Positions 6,370 to 13,010 of a stretch of DNA of 13,010 nt are shown here, in pieces. A model generated the notes under the pieces. That model did no database searches, was not told the origin of the DNA, and worked only from the letters and a program-made list of their open reading frames with translations. The translations under genes and the position numbers were made by a program. The stretch covers positions 9,967 through 22,976 of the forward strand of contig DFSO01000083.1 of the NCBI GenBank assembly GCA_002378665.1. The letters run 5' to 3'. The stretch is from Loktanella sp. UBA3435. GTDB lineage: Bacteria > Pseudomonadota > Alphaproteobacteria > Rhodobacterales > Rhodobacteraceae. Position 1 is the first letter of the stretch. The number at the start of each line of letters is the position of its first letter.

Positions 6370-7146
6370 ATGGACTATCAAACACTGACATCCGAAATCA
6401 CAAACGGGGTTGCGGTCATCACCTTGAACCGCCCCGCATTGATGAACGCGTTGAACACCACGATGCGGTTGGAAATCACCAAAGCGATCAAAGCGGCGGA
6501 AACCGAGGCGCGCTGTATCGTGCTGACGGGGGCGGGCAAGTCCTTCTGTTCTGGTCAAGACCTCAGCGACGGTGGCTCTGCTGCGACGCTCAATCTCGAG
6601 GCCACTTTGCGCGACGAATACGTCCCTATGCTCAAGGCGATTTTTGACTGCCGTGTCCCGACGATTTGCGCCGTCAACGGGCCTGCTGCGGGGGCTGGTG
6701 CGAACCTTGCGCTGGCGGCTGACGTCGTGGTCGCGTCCCAAGATGCATTTTTCTTGCAAGCTTTCACGCGGATCGGTTTGATCCCTGATGCGGGTGGGAC
6801 CTATTGGTTGCCGCGCCAGATTGGCTCTGCGCGGGCGATGGGGGCTGCTTTGTTTGCCGATAAGATCAGCGCGAAACAGGCGGCCGAGTGGGGCATGATT
6901 TACGAGGCTATCCCTATGATTGATTTTGAGGCGCATTGGCGGGCGCGGGCCGAAAGTTTGGCCGCGGGACCAACCGAAACCTATCGTCATTTGAAAACAG
7001 CGCTGCGGTCGTCGTTTGAAAATACGCTGGATGAACAACTGGCGTTGGAGGCGAATTTGCAGGGCAAATGTGGTGTGACCCACGACTTTATCGAAGGGGT
7101 CACGGCATTTTTGCAGAAGCGTCCCGCGATCTTTAAGGGGAAGTAA
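6370..7146 (+). CDS. Enoyl-CoA hydratase/isomerase, PaaG-like
   Basis: 258-residue crotonase-fold enzyme acting on acyl-CoA thioesters in the cytoplasm. Features seen are the first oxyanion-hole strand LTGAGKSFCSGQDL (52-65), the second AVNGPAAGAGANLALAADVV (101-120), and the PaaG-type stretch IGLIPDAGGTYWLPR (135-149) with the candidate catalytic Asp140. The C-terminus (EGVTAFLQKRPAIFKGK) also resembles E. coli PaaG. PaaG isomerises the epoxide of phenylacetyl-CoA to the oxepin, and related enzymes shift double bonds in fatty-acid breakdown. No other paa gene is present, so the substrate stays open. The ATG at 6370 has AAAGG at 8 bases. Its end overlaps the convergent DUF2087 gene by 14 bases. 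Confidence 0.88.
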   Translation: MDYQTLTSEITNGVAVITLNRPALMNALNTTMRLEITKAIKAAETEARCIVLTGAGKSFCSGQDLSDGGSAATLNLEATLRDEYVPMLKAIFDCRVPTICAVNGPAAGAGANLALAADVVVASQDAFFLQAFTRIGLIPDAGGTYWLPRQIGSARAMGAALFADKISAKQAAEWGMIYEAIPMIDFEAHWRARAESLAAGPTETYRHLKTALRSSFENTLDEQLALEANLQGKCGVTHDFIEGVTAFLQKRPAIFKGK

Positions 7147-7642
7147 TGCGGCCGCGGATATCGCTGATCAGCGTGATCGCAGCGGGTGGTGGCGCGCGTT
7201 CGATCCTGCGGTACACTTTGCCGTCGATCGTGCGCGTCAGCAGCTTATGATCAATCAAGGACCGGCGCAAAAGCGGGTGGTCGCCAAAGCTATGGCCCGC
7301 TTTTAGGACGGCGTTGACATCCCTTTCTGACAGGTCCGTATTCGCAGGGAATTGCGCCCAGAACACAAACAGGCAAAGTCCTTGGGTGCCTGTTTGTTTG
7401 GGCCAATGGGCCATGATGCCGCTTGCGTCAAAGGCGCGAAAAGCCTTTGTCAATTGCGGATCGCGTGCTTGCGGTTTGCTGGCCTTAAGGTGCTGGTGAT
7501 TGCCGTATCCAGCAGCCTTTGCGATGGCCGAGAGCAGGGTCGCGTGGCTCGGAATACCGTCGCGGGCCAAGAGGTCTGCGCGCAGCGCTTTGGTGAATGT
7601 CGAGAGATCAGAGATGGTTAATGATGTGACGTCGCGCGTCAT
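7133..7642 (-). CDS. DUF2087 domain protein
   Basis: 169-residue protein of unknown function. The N-terminal part (about 8-55, SDLSTFTKALRADLL...AAGYGNHQHLKA) resembles the small helical domain seen in glyoxalase-related proteins. The C-terminal part (about 78-147, with LSERDVNAVLKAGHSFGDHPLLRRSLIDHKLLTRTIDGKVYRRI) matches my recollection of DUF2087, a winged-helix-like domain often linked to transcriptional regulators. The start at 7642 is chosen because AAGGA lies 8 bases upstream (7651-7655 on the minus strand). The open frame continues to 7735, but that extension is Arg/Thr-rich and looks non-coding. The gene converges on and overlaps the hydratase gene. DNA binding is possible but unproven. 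Confidence 0.8.
   Translation of the reverse strand: MTRDVTSLTISDLSTFTKALRADLLARDGIPSHATLLSAIAKAAGYGNHQHLKASKPQARDPQLTKAFRAFDASGIMAHWPKQTGTQGLCLFVFWAQFPANTDLSERDVNAVLKAGHSFGDHPLLRRSLIDHKLLTRTIDGKVYRRIERAPPPAAITLISDIRGRITSP
7162..7173. repeat. 12-bp perfect palindrome in the 3' end of the DUF2087 gene
   Basis: CGCTGATCAGCG reads the same on both strands and lies just past the convergent overlap of the hydratase and DUF2087 genes. A nearby GCGGCCGC (7148-7155) is also self-complementary. Neither is followed by a T-run, so a bidirectional terminator is possible but weakly supported. The palindrome falls within coding sequence and may be chance. Confidence 0.25.
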
Positions 7643-7814
7643 GGGCCTGGTCCTTGTCCATCGTCGGGCCCCGTTTGGGGTGATGGTCGCCATTGTCGTC
7701 CGACTGAAAGTAGATCCAGTGCCTAGTCGTGCCATAAACAGGTTTAGCGTGATCCGGATGGATCGGCGACGCCTCGGTGAACTGCGGACCGTGCAGAAAA
7801 CCTAGCGAGTCTTT
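7608..7814 (-). other. Coding-like frame without a start codon (possible gene remnant)
   Basis: On the minus strand an open frame of 68 codons runs from just after TAA (7817-7815) to TGA (7610-7608), in a different frame from the DUF2087 gene and overlapping its first 35 bases. It has no ATG, GTG or TTG start before a late ATG at 7661. Its translation is well mixed and protein-like (for example HGPQFTEASPIHPDHAKPV and HWIYFQSDDNGDHHPKRGP), and most third codon positions are G or C, as in the real genes here. A neighbouring frame offers a TTG start at about 7825 that would need one frameshift to join it. I do not recognise a family. It may be a decayed gene, a sequencing frameshift or chance. 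Confidence 0.3.
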
Positions 7815-7838
7815 TTAAAGGGTTCAAGCGGGGGGATG

Positions 7839-7863
7839 AAAAAGGGCCGCGAAATCGCGGCCC
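7839..7863 (-). terminator. Intrinsic terminator of gltA
   Basis: Read on the minus strand, GGGCCGCG-ATTT-CGCGGCCC is a perfect 8-bp GC-rich stem with a four-base loop (7863-7844). It is followed by TTTTT (7843-7839). It begins 6 bases after the gltA stop codon. This is a textbook rho-independent terminator and argues that gltA transcription does not normally reach the DUF2087 gene. Confidence 0.9.
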
Positions 7864-7869
7864 GTATTC

Positions 7870-9165
7870 TTAGCGCTTGTCGATCTCGACATAGTCCCGG
7901 GCGGTATCGCCGAGATACAACTGACGTGGACGGCCGATTTTAAGTTGTGGATCTGCAAGCTGTTCTTTCCACTGGGAAATCCAACCGACTGTCCGTGCCA
8001 GCGCAAAGATTGGCGTGAACATGGATGTTGGGAAGCCCATCGCCTCGAGGATGATGCCCGAGTAGAAATCGACGTTAGGGAACAATTTCTTTTCTGCAAA
8101 ATATGGATCGGCCAGTGCCTGACGTTCCAGTTCCTTAGCAACCTGAAGGATCGGGTTGTTTTCAACGCCGAGCAATTCCAGAACTTCATCCGCAGATTGT
8201 TTCAGCACCGTCGCGCGTGGGTCGAAGTTTTTGTAAACGCGGTGGCCAAAGCCCATCAGGCGGTAGTTGTCGTTCTTGTCTTTTGCACGCGCGATAAACT
8301 CTGGAATGCGGTCAACGGTGCCGATTTCCTTGAGCATTTCGAGGCAAGCTTGATTTGCACCGCCGTGGGCAGGACCCCAAAGGCACGCGATACCCGCAGC
8401 CACACATGCGAACGGGTTTGCGCCAGAAGAAGAGGCAAGGCGCACGGTCGATGTGGACGCGTTCTGCTCGTGGTCGGCGTGCAGCGTGAAAATACGGTCC
8501 ATAGCGCGCGCAAGTACTGGATTCACGACATATTCTTCGGCAGGAACCGAGAAACACATGTGCAGGAAGTTTGCGGCGTAATCGAGATCATTGCGTGGAT
8601 AAACAAAGGGTTGGCCGATGGAGTACTTATAGGCCATCGCCGCAATCGTGGGCATTTTCGCAACCAAACGGATGGAGGCAACCTCGCGCTGGTGCGGGTC
8701 ATCAATGTCGGTAGAGTCATGGTAAAACGCGGACATCGCGCCAACAACACCAACCATTGTGGCCATTGGGTGCGCATCGCGGCGGAAACCACGGAAGAAC
8801 ATGTGCATCTGCTCGTGGATCATCGTGTGGCGCGAGACCAGCGTCTCGAACTCTTCCAATGTTTTTGCGTCTGGCAATTCGCCGTAAAGTAGCGCGTAGC
8901 AGACCTCTAGGTAATGGGACTGCTCGGCCAATTGGTCGATCGGGTAACCACGGTGCAAAAGTTCGCCTTTGTCACCATCGATGAAGGTGATTGTGCTGTC
9001 GCAGGCGGCCGTAGAGGTGAAGCCCGGATCGTAAGTGAAAACGCCTGCCTGCGCGTAAAGCTTGCGGATGTCGATGACGTCGGGTCCTGCGGTCGGCGAG
9101 AGAATTGGCAGTTCATAAGATTGACCATCAATTGTCAGCGTCGCGGTTTTTTTAGATTCAGCCAT
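7870..9165 (-). CDS. gltA: Citrate synthase GltA
   Basis: Type II bacterial citrate synthase that condenses oxaloacetate and acetyl-CoA in the first TCA-cycle step. Length is 431 residues from the chosen start. Catalytic residues are visible as His267 (WGPAHGGANQA), His308 (MGFGHRVYKNFDPRA) and Asp366 (NVDFYSGI), matching E. coli His264, His305 and Asp362. Other hallmarks are HADHEQNASTSTVR and the N-terminal GFTSTAACDSTITFIDG typical of the NADH-sensitive proteobacterial form. Two ATGs are close together (9171 and 9165). GGGA at 9176-9173 sits 7 bases from 9165 but is too close to 9171, so MAESKK is preferred. The gene ends just before a strong terminator. Confidence 0.97.
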   Translation of the reverse strand: MAESKKTATLTIDGQSYELPILSPTAGPDVIDIRKLYAQAGVFTYDPGFTSTAACDSTITFIDGDKGELLHRGYPIDQLAEQSHYLEVCYALLYGELPDAKTLEEFETLVSRHTMIHEQMHMFFRGFRRDAHPMATMVGVVGAMSAFYHDSTDIDDPHQREVASIRLVAKMPTIAAMAYKYSIGQPFVYPRNDLDYAANFLHMCFSVPAEEYVVNPVLARAMDRIFTLHADHEQNASTSTVRLASSSGANPFACVAAGIACLWGPAHGGANQACLEMLKEIGTVDRIPEFIARAKDKNDNYRLMGFGHRVYKNFDPRATVLKQSADEVLELLGVENNPILQVAKELERQALADPYFAEKKLFPNVDFYSGIILEAMGFPTSMFTPIFALARTVGWISQWKEQLADPQLKIGRPRQLYLGDTARDYVEIDKR

Positions 9166-9230
9166 TTTCATTTCCCAAAGTAAGCCGCAAGCCGTTCTGG
9201 CAAGCAGGTGTCGGTTTCTGTCCCCCCTCC

Positions 9231-9249
9231 GTTAACGATAAATCGTAAC
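9231..9249. repeat. Imperfect inverted repeat between gltX and gltA
   Basis: GTTAACGAT (9231-9239) and ATCGTAAC (9242-9249) are complementary apart from one extra A, around AA. The element lies in the 93-bp gap between the gltX stop and the gltA start, 9 bases beyond gltX. It could be a 3' hairpin of gltX or an operator for gltA. I found no convincing -35/-10 pair for gltA in this gap. No T-run follows on the minus strand. Confidence 0.3.
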
Positions 9250-9258
9250 GAAATGGTT

Positions 9259-10662
9259 TCAATTGCTGGCGTCATTCAGTCGCGCGATGGATTCTTCGCG
9301 GCCAAGCACCAGCATCATGTCGAATACACTTGGAGAGACGGGGCGACCCACGAGCGCCGCGCGAAGCGGGCCTGCAAGCTTGCCAAGTTTCATATCGTGG
9401 CGTCCTGCCACCTCTGAAACGACCCCCTCTAGAGTGTCTCGGTCCCACGTAGCATTTTGCAGGTGCGGCGTCAATTCCGACAGTATACCACGGAATACAT
9501 TAGTAAGCATCGCGGTGGATTTTTCATCAGGCACGATTGGCCGTGACGTCAGAACAAATTGAGCCTTTTCAACGAGTTCTGGGAAGGTTTTGGACCGTTC
9601 CTTGAGGCAATATAGCGCAGTCAGGACGCCCGAAGATTGTGCGTCTGTCAAAGGTTCTGCACCTGTAGCTGCCAGATAATTGTGCAATTCATGCAGCAGT
9701 GCAGCATCAACGGCCACGGACATATGCTGCCCGCAGATATTTTCCAGCTTTTTGGTATCAAAGCGCGCTGGTGATTTGCCGATCCCGCTGAGATCAAACC
9801 ATTCGCGGGCTTGGGCATCAGAGAAGAATTCATCGTCACCGTGACTCCAGCCAAGGCGTGTCAAATAGTTGCGCATGCCAGCGGCAGGGTAGCCAAGCGC
9901 CTGATATTCCGCAGCACCAGTTGCGCCATGACGCTTTGACAGCTTCTTGCCATCAGGGCCGTAGATCAGCGGGATATGCGCGAGCACAGGTTTCGCCCAG
10001 CCCATCGCCTCATAAATCAGGTTCTGGCGGAAGGCGTTTGCAAGGTGATCGTCGCCGCGCACCACATGGGTCACGCCCATATCGTGATCGTCGACCACAA
10101 CAGCCAGCATATAAACGGGGGTGCCGTCAGAACGTAGCAGGATCATGTCGTCAAGCTGATCATTGGACCACGTCACATCGCCCTGCACCTCGTCGTGCAG
10201 GGTTGTGGTGCCCTCGCGGGGCGCTTTCAGGCGGATCACATATGGCAGGTCAGGGTGCTCTGCTTCAGGCACATCGCGCCAAGGGGAGCGGTAGAGTGTG
10301 GAGGTTTTTTCCTCGCGCGCCTTTTCGCGGAAGGCTTCGATTTCTTCCTGCGTGGCATAGCATTTATAAGCGTTACCGTCGGCCAGCATCTGGTTGGCGA
10401 CTTCGGCGTGGCGCGCAGCACTTTCATACTGGCTTGTTGGTTCGCCGTCCCAATCAAGGCCAAGCCACGTCAGACCGTCCAAAATCGCTTGGCGGTTTTC
10501 ATCGGTCGAGCGGGTGCGGTCCGTGTCCTCAATGCGCAGCAGGAATTTGCCACCACGGCCACGGGCGTAAAGCCAGTTGAAAAGGGCAGTGCGCGCGCCG
10601 CCAATGTGAAGCGCGCCAGTGGGCGACGGGGCAAAGCGGGTGACGACGGGTGTATCTGACAT
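9259..10662 (-). CDS. gltX: Glutamyl-tRNA synthetase GltX
   Basis: Class I aminoacyl-tRNA synthetase that charges tRNA-Glu with glutamate, in the cytoplasm. The 467 residues contain the HIGH-type motif RFAPSPTGALHIGGARTALF (His19-Gly22) and the KMSKS-type motif KKLSKRHGA (Lys240-Arg244). They also contain RIEDTDRTR, VVDDHDMGVTHVVRGDDH and a C-terminal helical anticodon-binding region. MSDTPV at 10662 is preferred because AGAGG (10676-10672) stands 9 bases upstream. The longer MMVNKRLTF extension from 10689 has no ribosome binding site. Many Rhodobacterales carry two gltX copies, and which one this is cannot be told here. It is divergent from comEC across an 82-bp gap. Confidence 0.97.
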   Translation of the reverse strand: MSDTPVVTRFAPSPTGALHIGGARTALFNWLYARGRGGKFLLRIEDTDRTRSTDENRQAILDGLTWLGLDWDGEPTSQYESAARHAEVANQMLADGNAYKCYATQEEIEAFREKAREEKTSTLYRSPWRDVPEAEHPDLPYVIRLKAPREGTTTLHDEVQGDVTWSNDQLDDMILLRSDGTPVYMLAVVVDDHDMGVTHVVRGDDHLANAFRQNLIYEAMGWAKPVLAHIPLIYGPDGKKLSKRHGATGAAEYQALGYPAAGMRNYLTRLGWSHGDDEFFSDAQAREWFDLSGIGKSPARFDTKKLENICGQHMSVAVDAALLHELHNYLAATGAEPLTDAQSSGVLTALYCLKERSKTFPELVEKAQFVLTSRPIVPDEKSTAMLTNVFRGILSELTPHLQNATWDRDTLEGVVSEVAGRHDMKLGKLAGPLRAALVGRPVSPSVFDMMLVLGREESIARLNDASN

Positions 10663-10667
10663 GAAAG

Positions 10668-10682
10668 TTAACCTCTTGTTCA
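10668..10682 (+). promoter_or_regulatory. Degenerate CtrA-like box in the gltX/comEC gap
   Basis: TTAA-CCTCTTG-TTCA differs from the CtrA consensus TTAA-N7-TTAA by one base. It lies in the shared upstream region of gltX and comEC, 63 bases before the comEC GTG and just ahead of the gltX start. CtrA controls GTA and motility genes in Rhodobacterales, so a link to comEC would make sense. A 7-of-8 match to so short a motif is expected by chance quite often. I saw no clean sigma-70 pair in this gap. Confidence 0.2.
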
Positions 10683-10744
10683 CCATCATAAACGAAAGAT
10701 GACGGGTATGCGGTGGGGATACTAAGGCTAGGGGTCAGTGACAA

Positions 10745-12838
10745 GTGCGAGCGCTTGCGAAGATTGAAAATGCCTTGCTGGCGCAGCGAGGGCATCTGTT
10801 TTGCTGGGTTCCAGTTTGCCTTGGGATCGGGATTGGCGGCTACTATCAACTGCCTGCCGAGCCTGACGCACTGATATTCATCGCGATGCTTGTGCCGATT
10901 GGTTTGCTTTATGCAGCGTCCCGCGTTGTGCGCATTTCATTTGCGCCGCTTTTGGTTGCCATTTGCCTGATCGGGGCGGGCGCAGGCATCGCGAAATTCC
11001 GCACCGATCATGTGGCGGGCCCCGTTCTTGGGTTTCGCTATTACGGCGCGATTGAGGGTAGGGTCGTGAATATTGACCGCTCTGGCAGCGACGCGGTGCG
11101 GCTGACCTTGGATCAGGTGAAACTAGAGCGCATGTCGTCTGAGAAAACCCCCGCCCGGGTGCGCGTATCGCTGCATGGCGAAGATGAAACAGCGAACTTT
11201 AACCCCGCAGATATCATTATGACCACGGGCCATCTGTCACCGCCCTCTGGCCCCGCCGAGCCGGGTGGTTTTGATTTCCAACGCCATGCGTGGTTTTTGA
11301 AAATCGGCGGCGTTGGCTATACGCGCAACCCCGTGGTGCGCCTCGAGGCGGCACGGCCAAGTGGCTTTAAACTCTGGGTTTTTGGTCAGCGGATTGCCTT
11401 GGCTGATGCGGTTCGTAAGCAGATAGATGGCGAGGCAGGGGCCTTTGCCGCCGCGATCATGACTGGGGATCGCTCGGCCATGTCTCAAAAAACTATTGGC
11501 AACCTACGCGCCACAAACCTTGCCCACCTCTTGCCGATTTCTGGTCTGCATATGGGGTTGCTGACAGGCTTTGTTTTTGCGGTGATCCGATTTGGTTTGG
11601 CGCTGATCCCGTGGATTGCTTTACGCATCCCGACCAAAAAAATCGCGGCCATATTTTCGCTATTGATCGGTGCTGCCTACCTCGCGCTGTCGGGCGGCAG
11701 CGTGGCGACAGAACTAGCCTATATCATGGTCGCTGTCATGTTGGTGGCGGTGCTGCTCGACCGTCGGGCACTCACCCTTCGAGCGGTCGCGATGGCGGCA
11801 ACTATCGTTCTTATCATCCAGCCAGAAGCCCTCGTTGGTCCCGGCTTTCAGATGTCATTTGCGGCCACAACGGCTCTCGTTCTGGTGTTTGGGCAAATGC
11901 GGCGTTTCAACACGCAGCGTTTGCCCAAATGGGCGCGCGCTGTGCTCTCGGTGGTGCTTTCCTCTGCGGTGGCAGGGTTTGCGACGGCTCCCTTTGCCGC
12001 CGCCCATTTCAATATGTTCGCACATTACGGCCTCATCGCGAACCTGTTGAGTGTGCCGCTGATGGGCCTCGTCGTTATGCCTGCCGCCGTTTTGGCGGTG
12101 TGCTTTGCACCGATTGGCGGATGGGGTGCAGGGCTTTGGTTGATGGAAAAGGGGTTGCTTTGGATCCTCTATGTGGCTGACCGGGTCGCAAATATAGAAG
12201 GGGGGCTTGGGCATGTCATCGCGCCCCACGCCGCAGTTTTGCCAGTTCTTACGCTGGGGCTCTTGTGGCTGTCTCTCTGGCAAGGGCGGGCGCGGTTCGC
12301 TGGTTTAGTTGTCGCGATCTTTGCAGGGGTTTTGTGGATGCAAAGCACACGGCCCGCAGTTTTGATCGCCGATTCAGGGGGGCTGATTGGGGTGATGGGC
12401 GAGAATGGTAGGGCGCTGTCGAGGGCGAAAGGAAGCGGGTTTGTTGCAGGGATTTGGCTTGAGAATGACGGGAATCCAGTTGCCCAAGATATCGCCGCGG
12501 CGCGTGGCGGCTATGACGTATCAGGCCGTGAAACGCGGGTGGTCCTTGGTACTTGGAAGATTCTGCAAGTGTCTGGAAAAACGGCACTTTCCGCGCTTGC
12601 GGGCTGTGGTGGTGCAGATGTTTTGATCGCCACCGTAGAAGATCAAATAGACAGCCCCTGTCAGGTGTTTGACATTATTGCACTTCGAAACACCGGTTCG
12701 CTTGCGCTTGAGGTGCTTGAAAACGGCGACCTCAAAATCACAACGGCAAGTGATGTCGCGGGGAACAGGCCATGGAACGCGGGAAAGGATTTAGCGCCAA
12801 CAGGGATCCTGCTGACGCTAAACTCTGATCAAGAATAA
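10745..12838 (+). CDS. comEC: ComEC/Rec2 family DNA-uptake channel
   Basis: Inner-membrane channel that carries single-stranded DNA into the cytoplasm during natural transformation. In R. capsulatus the homologue is reported to be needed for receiving GTA DNA. The 697 residues show N-terminal membrane segments (about 20-85), a soluble OB-fold-like domain (about 98-205) and the competence core (about 230-535). The core has the signature NLAHLLPISGLHMGLLTG (258-275) and many helices. The C-terminal soluble part (540-697) has no HxHxDH metallo-beta-lactamase motif. It keeps two cysteines (621, 639) that may pair. GTG 10745 is the first possible start after an in-frame TGA (10739-10741), with AGGGG (10730-10734) 10 bases upstream. 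Its end overlaps lexA by 10 bases. Confidence 0.94.
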   Translation: MRALAKIENALLAQRGHLFCWVPVCLGIGIGGYYQLPAEPDALIFIAMLVPIGLLYAASRVVRISFAPLLVAICLIGAGAGIAKFRTDHVAGPVLGFRYYGAIEGRVVNIDRSGSDAVRLTLDQVKLERMSSEKTPARVRVSLHGEDETANFNPADIIMTTGHLSPPSGPAEPGGFDFQRHAWFLKIGGVGYTRNPVVRLEAARPSGFKLWVFGQRIALADAVRKQIDGEAGAFAAAIMTGDRSAMSQKTIGNLRATNLAHLLPISGLHMGLLTGFVFAVIRFGLALIPWIALRIPTKKIAAIFSLLIGAAYLALSGGSVATELAYIMVAVMLVAVLLDRRALTLRAVAMAATIVLIIQPEALVGPGFQMSFAATTALVLVFGQMRRFNTQRLPKWARAVLSVVLSSAVAGFATAPFAAAHFNMFAHYGLIANLLSVPLMGLVVMPAAVLAVCFAPIGGWGAGLWLMEKGLLWILYVADRVANIEGGLGHVIAPHAAVLPVLTLGLLWLSLWQGRARFAGLVVAIFAGVLWMQSTRPAVLIADSGGLIGVMGENGRALSRAKGSGFVAGIWLENDGNPVAQDIAAARGGYDVSGRETRVVLGTWKILQVSGKTALSALAGCGGADVLIATVEDQIDSPCQVFDIIALRNTGSLALEVLENGDLKITTASDVAGNRPWNAGKDLAPTGILLTLNSDQE

Positions 12839-13010
12839 TTCCGGATCAGACCGACCAAACGGCCTTGAACTTTAACCTGATCATCGCGGTAAATCTGCGG
12901 TGACATGGACGCGTTTGCAGGCTCTAGCGCGATGGTGCTGCCCGTTTGGCGGAACCGCTTCAGCGTGGCTTCCTGATCTTCGACCAAGGCCACAACGATA
13001 TCACCATTAG
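12829..13010 (-). CDS. lexA: LexA repressor, C-terminal fragment (cut by window edge)
   Basis: The last 59 residues of LexA, the SOS repressor that cleaves itself when RecA filaments form on damaged DNA. The visible part is the end of the S24 peptidase domain. It reads NGDIVVALVEDQEATLKRF, in which the Lys codon (12960-12958) corresponds to the catalytic lysine (Lys156 in E. coli), then an ending VKVQGRLVGLIRNYS. The catalytic serine, the cleavage site and the DNA-binding domain lie beyond 13010, as does the promoter with any SOS box. The stop TGA (12831-12829) lies inside the comEC 3' end. The identification rests on a short fragment but the motif is characteristic. Confidence 0.92.
   Translation of the reverse strand, partial: NGDIVVALVEDQEATLKRFRQTGSTIALEPANASMSPQIYRDDQVKVQGRLVGLIRNYS

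Noticed and set aside
7945..8892. Long plus-strand open frame of 315 codons
   Set aside because: It lies wholly antisense to gltA, whose catalytic motifs are intact, and its translation is Arg/Val/His-rich with no recognisable domain.
9858..10580. Plus-strand open frame of 240 codons opposite gltX
   Set aside because: Low-complexity Arg/Gly/Pro/Ser composition and full overlap with the clear synthetase gene.
10677..10695. Possible SOS box (GTTC-N7-GTTC) upstream of comEC
   Set aside because: Only one GTTC half is present at 10678-10681; the bases 7 further on do not match, so no LexA site is supported here.

Overview
The window looks like chromosomal DNA of an alphaproteobacterium of the Rhodobacterales (Roseobacter/Rhodobacter type). 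The basis is protein style (ArgC with a TGCNAATG active site, CcmE with HxxxY, a GTA-type holin), moderate-to-high GC and the mix of neighbours. The species cannot be named from the sequence. The window is mostly core metabolism. I see no insertion sequence, CRISPR array, tRNA or rRNA gene.

Left part, plus strand (119-7146): murI (glutamate racemase), then a tightly packed run argC - ccmE - endolysin - holin - small coiled-coil/membrane protein - ccmF - ccmH, followed after a 68-bp gap by an enoyl-CoA hydratase of PaaG type. Most junctions in the run are short overlaps (argC/ccmE and ccmF/ccmH share ATGA), which suggests co-transcription. CcmE carries haem to the CcmF-CcmH ligation complex for cytochrome c maturation. 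Three lysis-type genes sit between them. They resemble the holin/endolysin release module of the Rhodobacterales gene transfer agent (GTA), and they are the most interesting content here. A hairpin over the endolysin ribosome binding site and start codon could control translation of the lysis genes.

Middle and right, minus strand (7133-10662): a DUF2087 protein converging on and overlapping the hydratase gene, then gltA (citrate synthase) with a clear intrinsic terminator, then gltX (glutamyl-tRNA synthetase). Between the DUF2087 gene and gltA lies a start-less but coding-like reading frame that may be a decayed gene.

Right end: comEC (inner-membrane DNA-uptake channel) runs divergently from gltX and converges, with a 10-bp overlap, on the C-terminal end of lexA, which is cut by the window edge. 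If the lysis genes really serve GTA release, the window holds a release module, a DNA-import channel known to matter for GTA recipients, and the SOS repressor within about 10 kb. Any functional link between them is inference.
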